A DNA stretch of 64,000 bases from Hymenobacter sp. UV11 (GCF_004684095.1 NZ_SRII01000002.1:62001-126000); one strand, 5' to 3'. Shown: positions 46,639-57,067, counted from the first letter of the stretch. Numbers and translations: made by a program. The notes: generated from the letters alone by a model not told the origin.

Positions 46639-47604
46639 CTACGCGGCCTTGGCGGGCTCGGGCACTTGCAGCTCGGCCACGTCGGCGGCGGTGAGCCGGA
46701 GGTTCATGGCTTCGGTCAGCTCTTGCACCTGGCCGGGGCTGGTGCCGCTGGCGATGGGCGCCGTGATGCCGGGCGCCTGCATCAGCCAGGCCAGCGCTAT
46801 TTGGGCCTGGGTGGCCGAGTGGCGGTCGGCCACGGCATCCAGGGCTTTCAAAACGGCCATGCCCTTATCGTTCAGGTACTTCTTGCCGATGCCCTCGCCG
46901 CGTGGGCTCTTTTTGAGGTCATCCTTTGAGCGGTACTTGCCGGTGAGGAAGCCGGCGGCCAGGCCGAAGTACGGAATGACGCCGATGCCGCTGGCCTGCA
47001 CGATGGCCAGGTCGTCCTTCTCAAACGTCTCGTGGTCGTAGAGGTTATACTCGGGCTGCAGGCTTTCGTAGCGGGGCAGGCCACTTTTGGCCGCGTCGAG
47101 GGCCGCTTGCAGGCGCTCGGGCTTGAAGTTGCTGGCCCCGATGGCCCGGATTTTACCCTCCTTTAGCAGCTCGGCGTAGGCTTCGAGCGGCTCGGTCACG
47201 GGCAGGCTCTCGTCGTCTTTATGGCTCTGGTAGAGGTCGATATAGTCAGTCTGCAAGCGCTTGAGCGAGTCTTCTACGCAGCGCTTGATGTAGGCTTTCG
47301 ACAAGCCATTTTGGCCATCGCCCAGGTCCATGCCCACTTTGGTGAAGAGGAGCACGTCGTCGCGGCGGCCGCGCTGGGCCAGCCACTTACCAATCACGGC
47401 TTCCGACTGCCCGCCGCCTTTGTGGCCGGGCACCCAGGCCGAGTACACGTCGGCGGTGTCGATGGCGTTGCCGCCGCCCGCCACGAAGGCGTCGAGCACG
47501 GCGAAGGAGGTTTGCTCGTCGGCCGTCCAGCCAAATACGTTGCCACCCAGCACGAGCGGGGCAATGTGCAGGCCCGAGTGGCCAAGTTCACGAAAAGTTG
47601 TCAT
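46639..47604 (-). CDS. Aldo/keto reductase
   Basis: NADPH-dependent carbonyl reductase of the AKR superfamily. GLHIAPLVLGGNVFGW is near the N-terminus. Catalytic Asp and Tyr are in AIDTADVYSAW and the Lys in LFTKVGMDLG; the His is replaced or shifted in YQSHKDD. IGASNFKPERL and the C-terminal coenzyme loop (APIASGTSPGQVQEL) are present. 321 aa. Most similar in layout to the YajO/Tas-type group. The substrate is unknown. Confidence 0.9.
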   Translation of the reverse strand: MTTFRELGHSGLHIAPLVLGGNVFGWTADEQTSFAVLDAFVAGGGNAIDTADVYSAWVPGHKGGGQSEAVIGKWLAQRGRRDDVLLFTKVGMDLGDGQNGLSKAYIKRCVEDSLKRLQTDYIDLYQSHKDDESLPVTEPLEAYAELLKEGKIRAIGASNFKPERLQAALDAAKSGLPRYESLQPEYNLYDHETFEKDDLAIVQASGIGVIPYFGLAAGFLTGKYRSKDDLKKSPRGEGIGKKYLNDKGMAVLKALDAVADRHSATQAQIALAWLMQAPGITAPIASGTSPGQVQELTEAMNLRLTAADVAELQVPEPAKAA

Positions 47605-47923
47605 TGCAAAGGAAATTGTGGAGGGAAAGCCGCAAAGCGTTCCGGTTACGAATGACCTATAACTCGTCAGGGCCGTTTGGGTTGCGCACCTGGGGCTGGC
47701 CGAGGGGGGTAGGGCGGCAGCGGCCAGCCAGTTAGCTCAACGGTGCTGCCCGGCCTGCTCCGCGCTTTTTGCCGCAGCTTTGCAGCGCTGGTACCTGAGG
47801 TAGAGGTGCGGCGCTTGGCCGCTTCTGGCGGCAAAAGGGCGGGCTGCCGGCGGGCCGCGCAGGGGCGCGGCGCCAGGCAGCCACGCACTACCTGCGAACT
47901 TGCGCTACCTGACCCGCCCCCGC
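47605..47923. other. Intergenic region, divergent aldo/keto reductase and MFS genes
   Basis: 319 bp with one GGGGGGTAGGG word (about 47703) and GC-rich, non-repetitive DNA. I see no reading frame with a plausible start and no hairpin of note; it presumably holds both promoters. Confidence 0.5.
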
Positions 47924-49180
47924 ATGAACCCTGACGCCTTTCGCGCCTTTCGAAGCCGCAACTTTCGCTTGTTTTTTGCCGGGCAGTCGTTGTCGCTGCT
48001 GGGCACCTGGATGCAGAAAACAGCGGTGAGCTGGGTGGTGTATGCCGAAACGCACTCCAAGCTGATGCTGGGCGTGAGCGTGTTTGCCACGCTGTTTCCG
48101 TCGGCGCTGTTTTCGCTGCTCGGGGGCGTCGTGTCCGACCGCTACTCGCGCTACCGCGTGCTGCTGGCCACGCAGGTGCTATCGATGGCGCAGGCCGCCC
48201 TGCTGGCGCTGGCCGTGTTTATGCACGAGCAGGATGCGGTGTGGGCCATCATCAGCCTGAGCGCGGTGCTGGGCATTATCAACGCCTTCGACGTGCCCGC
48301 CCGGCAGTCATTGGTATACGAGCTGGTCGACAACAAGCAGGACCTGCCCAACGCGGTGGCCTTCAACTCGACCATGCTCAACCTGAGCAAGCTGCTGGGG
48401 CCGGCCGTGGCGGGCTTTGCCATCGAGCGCCTGGGGGCGGCCGCCTGCTTTGGGCTCAATGCGCTCAGCTTCGTGGCTGTTATCGGGTCGCTGCTGGCCA
48501 TGCGGCTGCCCGCGTTCGTGGCCCAGCCGCGCACGCAGCCCATCCTGGCGGAGCTCACGGATGGCTTCCGGTACGTGCGCGACACGCCGCATATTCGGTT
48601 CATTATCATTACTATTGGCCTGCTGGCGCTGCTGGTGCTGCCCTTTACTACGCTCATGCCGGTGTTTGCCAAGGATATTTTTGGGGGCACGGCGGCCACC
48701 TTCGGCATCCTGGACGGCGCCATTGGGCTGGGCGGCTTTGCGGCGGCGCTCTACCTGACCTCCCTACCCCCCCGCGCCGACCTCAACCGGGTGATAACCG
48801 CCAACAGCTTTGTGCTGGGCGTGGGGCTGCTGCTGTTTGCCTACACGCCCTGGTACTGGCTGGCGCTGGCCTTTCTGGTAGTAGGCGCCTTCGGCATGAT
48901 GGCCCAGACCACCCTCAACGTGACGCTGATGCAAACCACCGTGCTGCCGGCCATGCGCGGGCGCGTCATCAGCCTCTATGTGCTGGTGTACACGGCGGCG
49001 CTGCCGCTGGGCAGCCTGCTGGTGGGGGCTATTTCGCAGCGCGTGGGCGTGCGGGCCACCGTGCTGGCCGAGGGCGGACTGGCGCTGCTCATTGGCCTGC
49101 TCTACCTGCGCAACCTGCGCCAGACCCAGGCGGCCGCGCCCCTGGCGCCTACCCCCCTGCCGGCCGCCCAAGCCCGCTAA
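47924..49180 (+). CDS. MFS transporter (MFS_3 / enterobactin-exporter-like group)
   Basis: About 12 hydrophobic segments. The N-terminus NPDAFRAFRSRNFRLFFAGQSLSLLGTWMQKTAVSWVVY and GGVVSDRYSRYRVLLATQ (the MFS loop 2-3 motif) are typical of the EntS/MFS_3 group. I start at ATG 47924; the TTG at 47900 is the other option. About 418 aa. Exporters of siderophores, drugs or other small molecules occur in this family; the substrate here is not decided by context. Confidence 0.9.
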   Translation: MNPDAFRAFRSRNFRLFFAGQSLSLLGTWMQKTAVSWVVYAETHSKLMLGVSVFATLFPSALFSLLGGVVSDRYSRYRVLLATQVLSMAQAALLALAVFMHEQDAVWAIISLSAVLGIINAFDVPARQSLVYELVDNKQDLPNAVAFNSTMLNLSKLLGPAVAGFAIERLGAAACFGLNALSFVAVIGSLLAMRLPAFVAQPRTQPILAELTDGFRYVRDTPHIRFIIITIGLLALLVLPFTTLMPVFAKDIFGGTAATFGILDGAIGLGGFAAALYLTSLPPRADLNRVITANSFVLGVGLLLFAYTPWYWLALAFLVVGAFGMMAQTTLNVTLMQTTVLPAMRGRVISLYVLVYTAALPLGSLLVGAISQRVGVRATVLAEGGLALLIGLLYLRNLRQTQAAAPLAPTPLPAAQAR

Positions 49181-49194
49181 GCTGAGCGGGTGGC

Positions 49195-50142
49195 TCACCC
49201 CTCATTCAGCACCACCAGCAGGCCCTGCAGCTCCTGATTCAGCAGGCGCACCGCCGATTGCAGCTCATTCAGCAGGTTGGCCCGCACGGTGAGCTGGTCG
49301 GCCGAGTACTGGCCGCCGGGGCCGAAGAGCAGCGCTGCCAGTGCCCGGCCCTCCTTCGAATCGGGCTTGCTGAGCTGGCCGTAGTGCTGCCAGCGCTGGC
49401 GCGTGTTGTGAATAATGCTTGTTTGGCCGCCGTTGCTGAACGCCGGGTTGGTGAGCATGTACCACACGCTGGGCGGGTAGAGGTCGGCGGCCGGCTGTTC
49501 GGCCCACACCTCGCCCAGCAGGTTGCGCGGGTGCGTAAACTCGGCCGTGTGCCCGCTCTGGCGCAGGGTCAGCAGCCCCAGCCCCGCCGCCAGCAGCCCG
49601 CCCCCAATACCGAGCGCATACTGCCCGCCCTGGCTGCCGATAACCGTGGTGCCGATGCCGCTGGCCGCCCCCACGCTGATGGACAGCACGTTGAGGCGCT
49701 GCGTGCGGCGGTCGTCCAGGGTTTTGAGGTAGCCGGCCACCTGGTCGGCGCGCTCGCCCTCGCAGTCCAGCTCGGCGGCAAGGCTGGCCACGGTGCTGCT
49801 CACCAGCGCCACCTGCGCCGCAATGCGCTGCCGCTGCTTTAGCACCGCCAGCTCGGCGGCCAGGCCGGGCTGCCGCGCCGCTTTTTCCTGCAAAGCCAGC
49901 AACTCGTGCAAGGCAGGCAAGATGCCGACCGCATTGGCCGTGAGTAGGTTGCGGCGGGGGTAATGGGCCAGTAGCGCGGGCGTGAGCGCCGCCGCCAGGT
50001 CGGCCTGCGGCGCGAAGGCCGGGTTGTAGCGGTAGGGTAGGGGCGGGTCGCAGTAGCCGGCGGCCACGGCCAGGCGCGTGGGCGGGCGGGTGGCGCAGCC
50101 GGCCAGGGCCAGCAGCCCGACGAGGAAGTAACCTTTCAGCAT
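49195..50142 (-). CDS. Hypothetical lipoprotein
   Basis: No recognised family. Lipobox LALAGC (Cys16). The mature protein is helical with a central glycine-rich hydrophobic stretch (ISVGAASGIGTTVIGSQGGQYALGIGGGLLAAGLGLLTL, given in pieces for description, about residues 150-195) that could insert in a membrane, like glycine-zipper proteins. Coiled-coil-like helices lie on either side. Its start is 3 bp from the end of the VOC gene, so the two are probably co-transcribed. Confidence 0.6.
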   Translation of the reverse strand: MLKGYFLVGLLALAGCATRPPTRLAVAAGYCDPPLPYRYNPAFAPQADLAAALTPALLAHYPRRNLLTANAVGILPALHELLALQEKAARQPGLAAELAVLKQRQRIAAQVALVSSTVASLAAELDCEGERADQVAGYLKTLDDRRTQRLNVLSISVGAASGIGTTVIGSQGGQYALGIGGGLLAAGLGLLTLRQSGHTAEFTHPRNLLGEVWAEQPAADLYPPSVWYMLTNPAFSNGGQTSIIHNTRQRWQHYGQLSKPDSKEGRALAALLFGPGGQYSADQLTVRANLLNELQSAVRLLNQELQGLLVVLNEG

Positions 50143-50145
50143 ACG

Positions 50146-50550
50146 CTAGGCCTCATACAGCTCCAGCGGCAGCCCGTCGGGGTCGCTGAAAAACGTGAAG
50201 CGCCGGCCCGTAAACTCATCCGTTCGCACCGGCTCGCAGGCCACCCCGTGGGCGGCCAGGTGCTGGCGGGCGGCCTCTACGTCGGCCACCGCGAAGGCCA
50301 GGTGGCGCAGGCCCGTGGCCTCGGGCTGGCTGAGGCGTGGCGGGGGGGTAGGGAAAGAAAATAGCTCGATGACGTACTGCCCGTTCACCGCCAGGTCGAG
50401 CTTGTAGGAATCGCGGGCGGCACGGTGCACCTCCCGAATGATTTCCAGCCCCAGTACTTCGGTATAAAACCGTTTCGAAGCGGCGTAGTCGGCGCAGATG
50501 ATGGCAATGTGGTGCACGCCCCGCAGGCGCAGCGTAGAGGCAGTAGGCAT
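50146..50550 (-). CDS. VOC-family metalloprotein (glyoxalase I-like, YaeR type)
   Basis: 134 aa, two paired beta-alpha-beta units. [26 protein letters not shown] at the start, [18 protein letters not shown] in the middle and [14 protein letters not shown] at the end; the His, Glu and second His of the family metal site are present. Probably acts on a small electrophile or glutathione-independent adduct; the substrate is unknown. It is divergent from the M1 peptidase and followed by the lipoprotein gene. Confidence 0.85.
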   Translation of the reverse strand: MPTASTLRLRGVHHIAIICADYAASKRFYTEVLGLEIIREVHRAARDSYKLDLAVNGQYVIELFSFPTPPPRLSQPEATGLRHLAFAVADVEAARQHLAAHGVACEPVRTDEFTGRRFTFFSDPDGLPLELYEA

Positions 50551-50710
50551 GCGGCAAAGTACGGGTGCGCTGGCGCTAATGCGCCCGTTGCAACGGCGCG
50601 CCGGCCGCCGCGTCCTTCTGCCCTGCCATAAACCGGGGCTGCCGGTAAGGTGTGGGCTTTCACCAGGTTTACTACTTTTGGCGCACAGGTTTTCGCCTTA
50701 TTCTTTTTCG

Positions 50711-52732
50711 ATGAAAAAACTTTCCTTTACCAAGCTGCTGGCCAGCGCGGTGCTGCTGCTTGGCGCAGCTACGGCCCAGGCCCAGCGCCCCGCGCCCCTA
50801 CCCCCTCCCCCGGCCAACATGCCGCCCTACGATGCGCGGGTGCTGTTTCAGCCCGATTACCTCGACCAGACCGCGCCCGCAACCCGCACCGGCGGCGGCA
50901 AGCCCGGCGCCACCTACTGGCAAAACGCGGCCGACTACCAGCTGGCCGCCAGCCTCGACGAAAAGGCGGCCCGCGTAACGGCCACCGCCACCATCACCTA
51001 CACCAACAACAGCCCCGACGAGCTGCCCTTCGTGTGGGTGCAGCTCGACCAGAACCTGTTTCGGGCCGACTCGCGCGGGGCGGCGGCCACGCCGGTGGCG
51101 GGCAGTCGCTTCGGCAACGGCGCGCGCGGCTTCCAGGGCGGCGACTCGCTGCGCACGGTCAGCATTGAGCTGCACGGCAAGAAGATGCAGGCCAACTACC
51201 GCGTGAACGACACGCGAATGCAGATTATCCTGCCCGAGCCAATGCGGCCCAAGGGCGATAAGCTCAAAATCAGCATCGCCTACGGCTTCAACATTCCCGA
51301 GTACGGGGCCGACCGCCTGGGCCGCCTGAAGACGCCCAACGGCGAAATATTTGAGGTGGCGCAGTGGTACCCGCGCATGTTCGTCTACGACGACATTTCG
51401 GGCTGGAACACGCTGCCCTATATGTCGGCCGAGTTTTACCTCGAATACGGCAACTTCGACTATACCGTCAACGTGCCGGCCAGCTACCTCGTGGGCGGCT
51501 CGGGCGAGCTGGTGAATCCCGCCGAAGTGCTTACGGCCGCCCAGCAGCGCCGCCTAGCCCAGGCGGCTACCTCCGACCAAACGGTGCTGGTGCGCACGCC
51601 CGCCGAGGTGACGCAGGCGGGCTCGCGTCCGGCCGGCAAAAACGGCCGCCTGACGTGGCACTTCAAGTGCCAGCGGGCGCGCGATGTGGCCTGGGCCGCC
51701 TCGTCGGCCTTCGTGTGGGATGCCGCCAAGATGAACCTGCCCAGCGGGCGCAAGTCGCTGGCTATGTCGCTCTACCCCGTCGAAGCCGCCCAGGATACGG
51801 CCTGGAATCGCTCGACGGAATATGTGAAGAAAAGCATCGAATACAACTCGAAGCAGTGGTACGAATACACCTACCCGGTGGCTACCAACGTGGCCGGCGT
51901 GGTGGGCGGCATGGAGTATCCGGGCATCGTATTCTGCGGCGTGAAGGCCCGCAAGGGCAGCCTGTGGGGCGTGACCGACCACGAGTTTGGCCACAACTGG
52001 TTTCCGATGATTGTGGGCTCGAACGAGCGTAAGTACCCGTGGATGGACGAGGGTTTCAACACGTTTATCAACATCCTGAGCAGCCAGAATTTCAACAACG
52101 GCGAGTACAAGGAGCAGGGCGACGTGGCCGGCCGTACCGCGCCCGGCGTGACGTACCAGATGATGCAGCCCACCATGGATGTGCCCTACACCGTGCCCGA
52201 CGTGACGCAGGCCCGCAACCTGGGCTTCGCGGCGTATTCTAAAACCGGCTATGGCCTGTACCTGCTGCGCTCGGAAATCCTGGGCTCCGAGCGCTTCGAC
52301 TACGCTTTCCGTACCTACATCAAGCGCTGGGCGTTTAAGCACCCGCAGCCGCGCGACTTTTTCCGCACCATGAACGAGGTGGCTGGTGAGGACCTGTCGT
52401 GGTTCTACCACGAGTGGTTTTTCGAAAACTGGCTGCTCGACCAGGCCGTGACGTCGGTGGCCTACGTGAACCAGGACGCCAGCAAGGGCGCCCTTATCAC
52501 CATCGAAAACAAGGGCCAGGCCGCCATGCCCGTGACGGCCGAGATAACCGAAACCAACGGCAAGAAAACCACCGTGCACCTGCCCGTCGAAATCTGGCAG
52601 CGCGGCGGCACCTGGACGTTCCGGGCCAACACCACTACCCCCCTCACGCAGGTGGTGCTGAACCCCACCAACATCCTGCCCGATGTGAACCGCTATAACA
52701 ACACCTGGCGGGCCCTGAAGCTGCCCGAGTAG
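50711..52732 (+). CDS. Exported M1-family metallopeptidase
   Basis: Zinc aminopeptidase-type enzyme. I start at ATG 50711, giving signal peptide [25 protein letters not shown]; the in-frame DNA upstream lies over the divergent VOC gene. N-terminal beta domain about 50-290. Then [12 protein letters not shown] (substrate-binding GxMEN equivalent) and the zinc site HEFGHNW (His424, Glu425) with a second Glu in WMDEGFNTF. 673 aa. No T9SS tail is seen, so it is likely periplasmic or lipid-independent. Peptide scavenging is the usual role. Confidence 0.92.
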   Translation: MKKLSFTKLLASAVLLLGAATAQAQRPAPLPPPPANMPPYDARVLFQPDYLDQTAPATRTGGGKPGATYWQNAADYQLAASLDEKAARVTATATITYTNNSPDELPFVWVQLDQNLFRADSRGAAATPVAGSRFGNGARGFQGGDSLRTVSIELHGKKMQANYRVNDTRMQIILPEPMRPKGDKLKISIAYGFNIPEYGADRLGRLKTPNGEIFEVAQWYPRMFVYDDISGWNTLPYMSAEFYLEYGNFDYTVNVPASYLVGGSGELVNPAEVLTAAQQRRLAQAATSDQTVLVRTPAEVTQAGSRPAGKNGRLTWHFKCQRARDVAWAASSAFVWDAAKMNLPSGRKSLAMSLYPVEAAQDTAWNRSTEYVKKSIEYNSKQWYEYTYPVATNVAGVVGGMEYPGIVFCGVKARKGSLWGVTDHEFGHNWFPMIVGSNERKYPWMDEGFNTFINILSSQNFNNGEYKEQGDVAGRTAPGVTYQMMQPTMDVPYTVPDVTQARNLGFAAYSKTGYGLYLLRSEILGSERFDYAFRTYIKRWAFKHPQPRDFFRTMNEVAGEDLSWFYHEWFFENWLLDQAVTSVAYVNQDASKGALITIENKGQAAMPVTAEITETNGKKTTVHLPVEIWQRGGTWTFRANTTTPLTQVVLNPTNILPDVNRYNNTWRALKLPE

Positions 52733-52796
52733 GCTGCTAGTCGCCATGGGGGTAGGCCCCGAAAATAGGTCGCGAAGGCGGCCAGAAACACCCAAC

Positions 52797-52854
52797 AGCC
52801 AGCGAAGGCCGGGTCGGAATAGGTGCTCCTATTCCGGCCCGGCCTTCGCTGGCT
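52797..52854. terminator. Strong hairpin after the M1 peptidase gene
   Basis: Arms 52797-52823 and 52828-52854 pair over 27 nt with one G-T type mismatch and a 4-nt loop, ending CGCTGGCT-TTGAGC. It is either a terminator without a long T-run or another interspersed repeat. The rest of the 52733-53088 gap holds a GGGGGTAGG word, AT-rich DNA and presumably the DUF4331 promoter. Confidence 0.65.
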
Positions 52855-53088
52855 TTGAGCTTATACAACGCCCTGAAAATGAGTTTAGACGACCTGCTGG
52901 CGTAAAGACAAAAAATTAGTAAAATAATGTCATTAATCTAAATCCGGTATCACGCCATCTTCGTAGCTTCACATTAATCATAGGATAAGTGCCTAAACCA
53001 CCTAAGCAGCAGCTTAGCCGACCTCTGTTGGCCCACTACTGTTGAGCTATTTCATTTTTTCCCCCACCCCCTTTCCCCTTACCCTTTT

Positions 53089-55248
53089 ATGAAGAAACTG
53101 CTTACTCGTCCTGCCCTTCACGTTGCCGTAGTGGCAACCGCTATAGGCGGACTCATGGCCTGGAGTGGCCAGCACAACCGGCTGGAGGCTAGTAGCCACC
53201 GCGAAGCCCCGCTCATTGCCGACGACCCGCTGGCTGACAACACCGACGTGTACGCCTTTAAGGACCCGACGGACCCGGAGATGATTAACATCATCGCCAA
53301 CTTTATCCCGATGCAGCTGCCGCAGGGCGGCCCGAACTACTACCACTTTGGGGAGAATATTCGGTACGAAATTCACATCAAAAACGACCCCACTCGCCCG
53401 GGGGACGACCTCACGTTCCGGTTCACGTTTACCCGCACGAACCAGGACCCCAGCACCTTCTTCAACATCCGGCTGGGGCAGGAAAACCTGAAGACCACCT
53501 ACAAGCTGGAGCAAAGCCAGAAGGGTGGGGCTTTCATTACGCTGATGGACAAGGTAGTGGTGCCCGCCTACAACGTGGGCGCCCGCTCGATTAGCGGGGC
53601 GGCGGGGCTGAACGCACCGAGCTACGACGCGCTGATGACCGGGGCCATTATCCCGGCAGGCGGCGGCAAAGCCTTCTGCGGGCCCGTGGATGACCCTTTC
53701 TTCGTGGACATCGGCGGCATCTTCGACCTGGGCGGCGTACGCCCCGGCAGCGCTCGCGATGGCCTCTACCACAAGAACGTGAACACTATCGCGCTGCAGC
53801 TGCCGATTTATAAGCTCCAAAAGATTGGCAAAACCGGCGCGCAGGCGGCCAATATCCTTGACCCCGACTACGTAATCGGCGTGTGGGCTTCGGCCAGCCG
53901 CCCGGCGTTGCGTACGCTGGTGGCGCCCGATGCCAACGGCAACACGACCGGTGCGCAAATGATGTCGGGTGACTACGTGCAGGTGTCGCGCCTGGGCATG
54001 CCGCTCACCAACGAGGTAATCAACCCCATCGGCAACAAGGACGAATTCAACGCTCGCACGCCCTACACCGAGAACGCGGCCTTCCGTAGCAGCTTCTCGA
54101 ACCCAGAGCTGGGCTTGTACATGGCCGACAACATGCCCCGCAACGGCGCCGCTGCTAAGCCGGCGGGCCAGACCTACTACGGCGAGGCAGTACCTGGCTT
54201 TAGCCCCCTACGCATTCAATCGAAGTCGCTGGCCGGCCGGCCGGGTCTGCCCGCCAATGGCTTCGACTTCCGCAACGGTGCCAATGGCTTGTCGGTGCTG
54301 AAGGGCAATGCCGTGCTCAATGGCACGGCGCTGGCCGACGCCGCTTTTGGCAACTTGTTGCTGCAAGCCGGCCAGCCGCGCTCCGTGGACTTGCTCCCCA
54401 TCTTCCTGACGGGTGTGCCTAACCTGCGCCCCTACCAGCTGGCTACCGGCAAAGGCGGCAACCCCCTGGCCGCCGGTAAGCCGTTTGTCAACAACTTCCT
54501 GCCCGTGGTGGGCGATATGCTGCGCCTGAACATGGCCGTGCCCGCTACCCCCCGCAATTCGGCTGATTTCAGCTCCGAGGGCCTGCTGGCCGCTGCCAAG
54601 CTGGGCTTGCTTGACGCACGCTACAACGGAGGCACCGACCTGATGAACATCCCGAACATGGATGGCTTCCCGAACGGCCGCCGCCTGGAAGACGACGTGA
54701 CCCGCATCGAGCTGCAAGCCGTTAGTGGTGTAGTGCTGGCCGCCATCGGCCTGTGGTACGATGACTTCGGCCCCGCCGATACCAACCCGGTAACGCCTCA
54801 GTTGGGTAACGTGCTCGGCTTCACCACCGGTATCGAGCGCAACGACACCACGCTGAAGGCAGCCTTCCCCTACGTGCAGGCTCCCTGGGCTGGCCCCAAG
54901 GCGCAGATTACGGATATCTCGAAGTACCAGATGACCCCAAGCGCGGCCACCTCGTCGGCCGCCGTGATGTCCATTCAGCCCACGCTCACCAACATGCAGG
55001 TGTATCCTAACCCCATGAACGAGCAGACTACCTTCCAGCTGAACACGGGCACAGCCTCCAACCTGACCGTTGTGGTGAGCAATAGCCAGGGCCAGCGCGT
55101 GGCGACACTTGTCAACGCTCAGAACTTCAGCAAAGGCACCCACGAGGTTAGCTGGCGCCCAGACCGCAACCTGCCGTCTGGCCGCTACATCGTGACGGTG
55201 TACAGTGGCAGCACCAAGCTGCAATCTATCCAGGTGCAGCGCAATTAA
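53089..55248 (+). CDS. DUF4331 protein with T9SS sorting tail
   Basis: Secreted or surface protein. After an N-terminal signal (hydrophobic about residues 10-25) comes SSHREAPLIADDPLADNTDVYAFKDP, the hallmark of DUF4331. The domain fills about residues 30-580 (ANFIPMQLPQGGPNYYHFG, NPIGNKDEFN, PNMDGFPNGRRLEDDVTRIELQ). The last ~80 residues are a type IX sorting domain (YPNPMNEQTTFQLN ... GRYIVTVYSG). The biochemical role of DUF4331 is unknown to me. Strong context: its own 350-bp upstream gap and its own terminator, so it is a single-gene unit. Confidence 0.88.
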   Translation: MKKLLTRPALHVAVVATAIGGLMAWSGQHNRLEASSHREAPLIADDPLADNTDVYAFKDPTDPEMINIIANFIPMQLPQGGPNYYHFGENIRYEIHIKNDPTRPGDDLTFRFTFTRTNQDPSTFFNIRLGQENLKTTYKLEQSQKGGAFITLMDKVVVPAYNVGARSISGAAGLNAPSYDALMTGAIIPAGGGKAFCGPVDDPFFVDIGGIFDLGGVRPGSARDGLYHKNVNTIALQLPIYKLQKIGKTGAQAANILDPDYVIGVWASASRPALRTLVAPDANGNTTGAQMMSGDYVQVSRLGMPLTNEVINPIGNKDEFNARTPYTENAAFRSSFSNPELGLYMADNMPRNGAAAKPAGQTYYGEAVPGFSPLRIQSKSLAGRPGLPANGFDFRNGANGLSVLKGNAVLNGTALADAAFGNLLLQAGQPRSVDLLPIFLTGVPNLRPYQLATGKGGNPLAAGKPFVNNFLPVVGDMLRLNMAVPATPRNSADFSSEGLLAAAKLGLLDARYNGGTDLMNIPNMDGFPNGRRLEDDVTRIELQAVSGVVLAAIGLWYDDFGPADTNPVTPQLGNVLGFTTGIERNDTTLKAAFPYVQAPWAGPKAQITDISKYQMTPSAATSSAAVMSIQPTLTNMQVYPNPMNEQTTFQLNTGTASNLTVVVSNSQGQRVATLVNAQNFSKGTHEVSWRPDRNLPSGRYIVTVYSGSTKLQSIQVQRN

Positions 55249-55273
55249 GCTAAGCTAGCGCACCTACAGTACC

Positions 55274-55319
55274 AGAGCCGCCGCTTGACCTGCCAAGGTC
55301 AGCGGCGGCTCTTTTTTTG
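55274..55319. terminator. Intrinsic terminator after the DUF4331 gene
   Basis: 16-bp stem AGAGCCGCCGCT(T)GACC / GGTCAGCGGCGGCTCT with one bulged base, followed by T7 (55313-55318). Confidence 0.9.
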
Positions 55320-55335
55320 GGGCCTACGCAGCCGC

Positions 55336-55665
55336 TTAGTGCGAAATGGTTTTGGAAAAGAGCTGCATCACCAGCACACCGATAACGATGAGAGCGATGC
55401 CCGCCAGGGCCGGCAAATCGAGCCGCTGCTTGAAAAGAAAGAAGCCAATGAGCGTGACCAGCACAATCCCTACCCCTCCCCAAATGGCGTACGCCACCCC
55501 CATAGGAATGGCCTTGAGCGCAAAGCTGAAAAAGTAAAAGCCCAGCCCGTAGCCCGCCACGGTTACTAGGCTAGGTATCAGCTTAGTAAACTGATTGGAC
55601 GCATTGAGCGCAGTAGTGCCAATGACTTCGCTGATAATGGCGAGCAACAAAAAAACGTAGGGCAT
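55336..55665 (-). CDS. Small multidrug resistance (SMR/EmrE-like) transporter
   Basis: 109 aa with four membrane helices. The conserved Glu in the first helix (AIISEVIGTTALNAS) and YAIWGGVGIVLVTLIGFFLFKQ in helices 3-4 are diagnostic. It could export quaternary ammonium compounds or guanidinium; the Gdx or Qac subtype is not decided. It lies 52 bp after the cytoplasmic GH13 gene, same direction. Confidence 0.92.
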   Translation of the reverse strand: MPYVFLLLAIISEVIGTTALNASNQFTKLIPSLVTVAGYGLGFYFFSFALKAIPMGVAYAIWGGVGIVLVTLIGFFLFKQRLDLPALAGIALIVIGVLVMQLFSKTISH

Positions 55666-55717
55666 GGCAAATAGAAAAGTAGCTTGGCCTTGGTAGTCCG
55701 AGCGCGCGCATTTCGCG

Positions 55718-57067
55718 CTAGTCGCGGGTGCGGAAAACCCGCCAGCCGTGGGCTGGTACCGTGCGCGCCGGCAGTTGCGCCAGGGTGCACTGCGCCCCGC
55801 TGAATACGTCGAACAGGCCTTTCTGAGGTGGCACCAGCATCTTCTGGCCCGGCAGCACCAGCGGCTCGGCGGTGGCGTTTACCAGTACCACTACGGCCGC
55901 GCCGCCCTTTTCGCGCACAAAGCCGTAGAGGCCGGCCGGCCCGGCCAGGCGCTGGAAGTGGCTCTCGGGGTCGCCGTTGCGCAGGGCGGGGTGGCGCTTT
56001 TTGAGCTGTAGGAGCCGGGTATAAAAATCCTGGAGGGGGTAGGCGCCCCACTCAATCGTGTCGCGGTCGAAGAAAGCCAGCCGCCGGGCCAGCCCCGCTT
56101 CCTGGCCGCTGTAGAGCATCGGCATGCCCGGCAGTAGCGCCGTGAGCACCGCAAAGGGCAGCGCCAGCGGGCCGAGGCGCTCGTACTCGGTGCCGTCCCA
56201 GCTGTTCACGTCGTGGTTGCTGGTAAAGTGCATCAGGTACGTGGTAGGCGGGTACTTTTCGCGCTCCGCAGCCAGATACACGTCGATAGCAGCCAGCGCG
56301 GCCTTGCCTTCGGCAATATGGTCGAGCAGGTAGTGCAGGCGCAGGCCGAAGCTCATGTCGAAGGCCCGCTCCAGCAGCTCGGTATCGCCGTTGAATTCTT
56401 CCCAGGTGAGGCCCCCCGAGGGATATAATTCGTCCCACTCGGCCAGCATGAACACGGGCTTGAGAGCCTCCAGCGCCGGCCGCGCCGCGTCCCAGAAATT
56501 GGTGGGTACCAGGCCGGCCACGTCGCAGCGGTAGCCGTCAATGTCGGCCTCGCGTACCCAGTAGCGCAGGGCTTCGACCATGTAGGCGCGCATTTCCTGG
56601 TTCGAGTAGTCGAGGGCTACCACATCGGTCCAGTCGGCCACGGGTGGCACGAGCTGGCCCTGGGCGTCGTGCTGGTACCAGCTGGGATGCTCCGCGATGA
56701 GGGCGTTGTCGCGGCTGGTGTGGTTGGCCACCCAGTCGAGGATAACCTTGAGGCCCAGCGTGTGGGCTGTTTGCACGAGGTGCTGCAAATCTTCCAGCGT
56801 GCCAAATTCAGGGTTTACCCCAAAGTAGTCGCGCACCGCGTAGGGCGAGCCCAGCGAACCCTTGCGCCCGACCTCCCCAATGGGGTGAACGGGCATCAGC
56901 CACACGATGACAACGCCCATTTTGGCGAGCCGGGGCAGGTGCGCCTCAAAGGCCCGAAAGGTGCCTTCGGGCGTGTAGTTGCGCACATTAACTTCGTAAA
57001 TAGTAGCGTTGGCGGCCCACTCGGGGTGGCGCACCACAAAGCGGGAGGCAAGCGGATGGTCGGTCAT
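55718..57067 (-). CDS. Cytoplasmic alpha-amylase-family glycosidase (GH13), paralogue A
   Basis: Acts on alpha-glucan or maltooligosaccharides. Start at ATG 57067 (MTDHPLASRFVVRHPEW); no signal peptide. GH13 regions: MPVHPIGEVGRKGS, ILDWVANHTSRD (region I), DGYRCDVAGLVP (region II, nucleophile Asp), MLAEWDEL (region III, acid Glu) and FTSNHDVNSW (region IV, Asp). C-terminal beta domain about 380-449. 449 aa. It is a clear paralogue of the lipoprotein gene at 58461, differing mainly by export. Confidence 0.9.
   Translation of the reverse strand: MTDHPLASRFVVRHPEWAANATIYEVNVRNYTPEGTFRAFEAHLPRLAKMGVVIVWLMPVHPIGEVGRKGSLGSPYAVRDYFGVNPEFGTLEDLQHLVQTAHTLGLKVILDWVANHTSRDNALIAEHPSWYQHDAQGQLVPPVADWTDVVALDYSNQEMRAYMVEALRYWVREADIDGYRCDVAGLVPTNFWDAARPALEALKPVFMLAEWDELYPSGGLTWEEFNGDTELLERAFDMSFGLRLHYLLDHIAEGKAALAAIDVYLAAEREKYPPTTYLMHFTSNHDVNSWDGTEYERLGPLALPFAVLTALLPGMPMLYSGQEAGLARRLAFFDRDTIEWGAYPLQDFYTRLLQLKKRHPALRNGDPESHFQRLAGPAGLYGFVREKGGAAVVVLVNATAEPLVLPGQKMLVPPQKGLFDVFSGAQCTLAQLPARTVPAHGWRVFRTRD

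Noticed and set aside
47605..47923. Small gene in the gap between the aldo/keto reductase and MFS genes
   Set aside because: Frames there lack a plausible start and show arginine/alanine-rich, non-coding-like translation.
51554..52795. 413-codon open frame opposite the M1 peptidase
   Set aside because: Shadow frame; the plus strand has the zinc motif and signal peptide, and the antisense translation has no recognisable feature.
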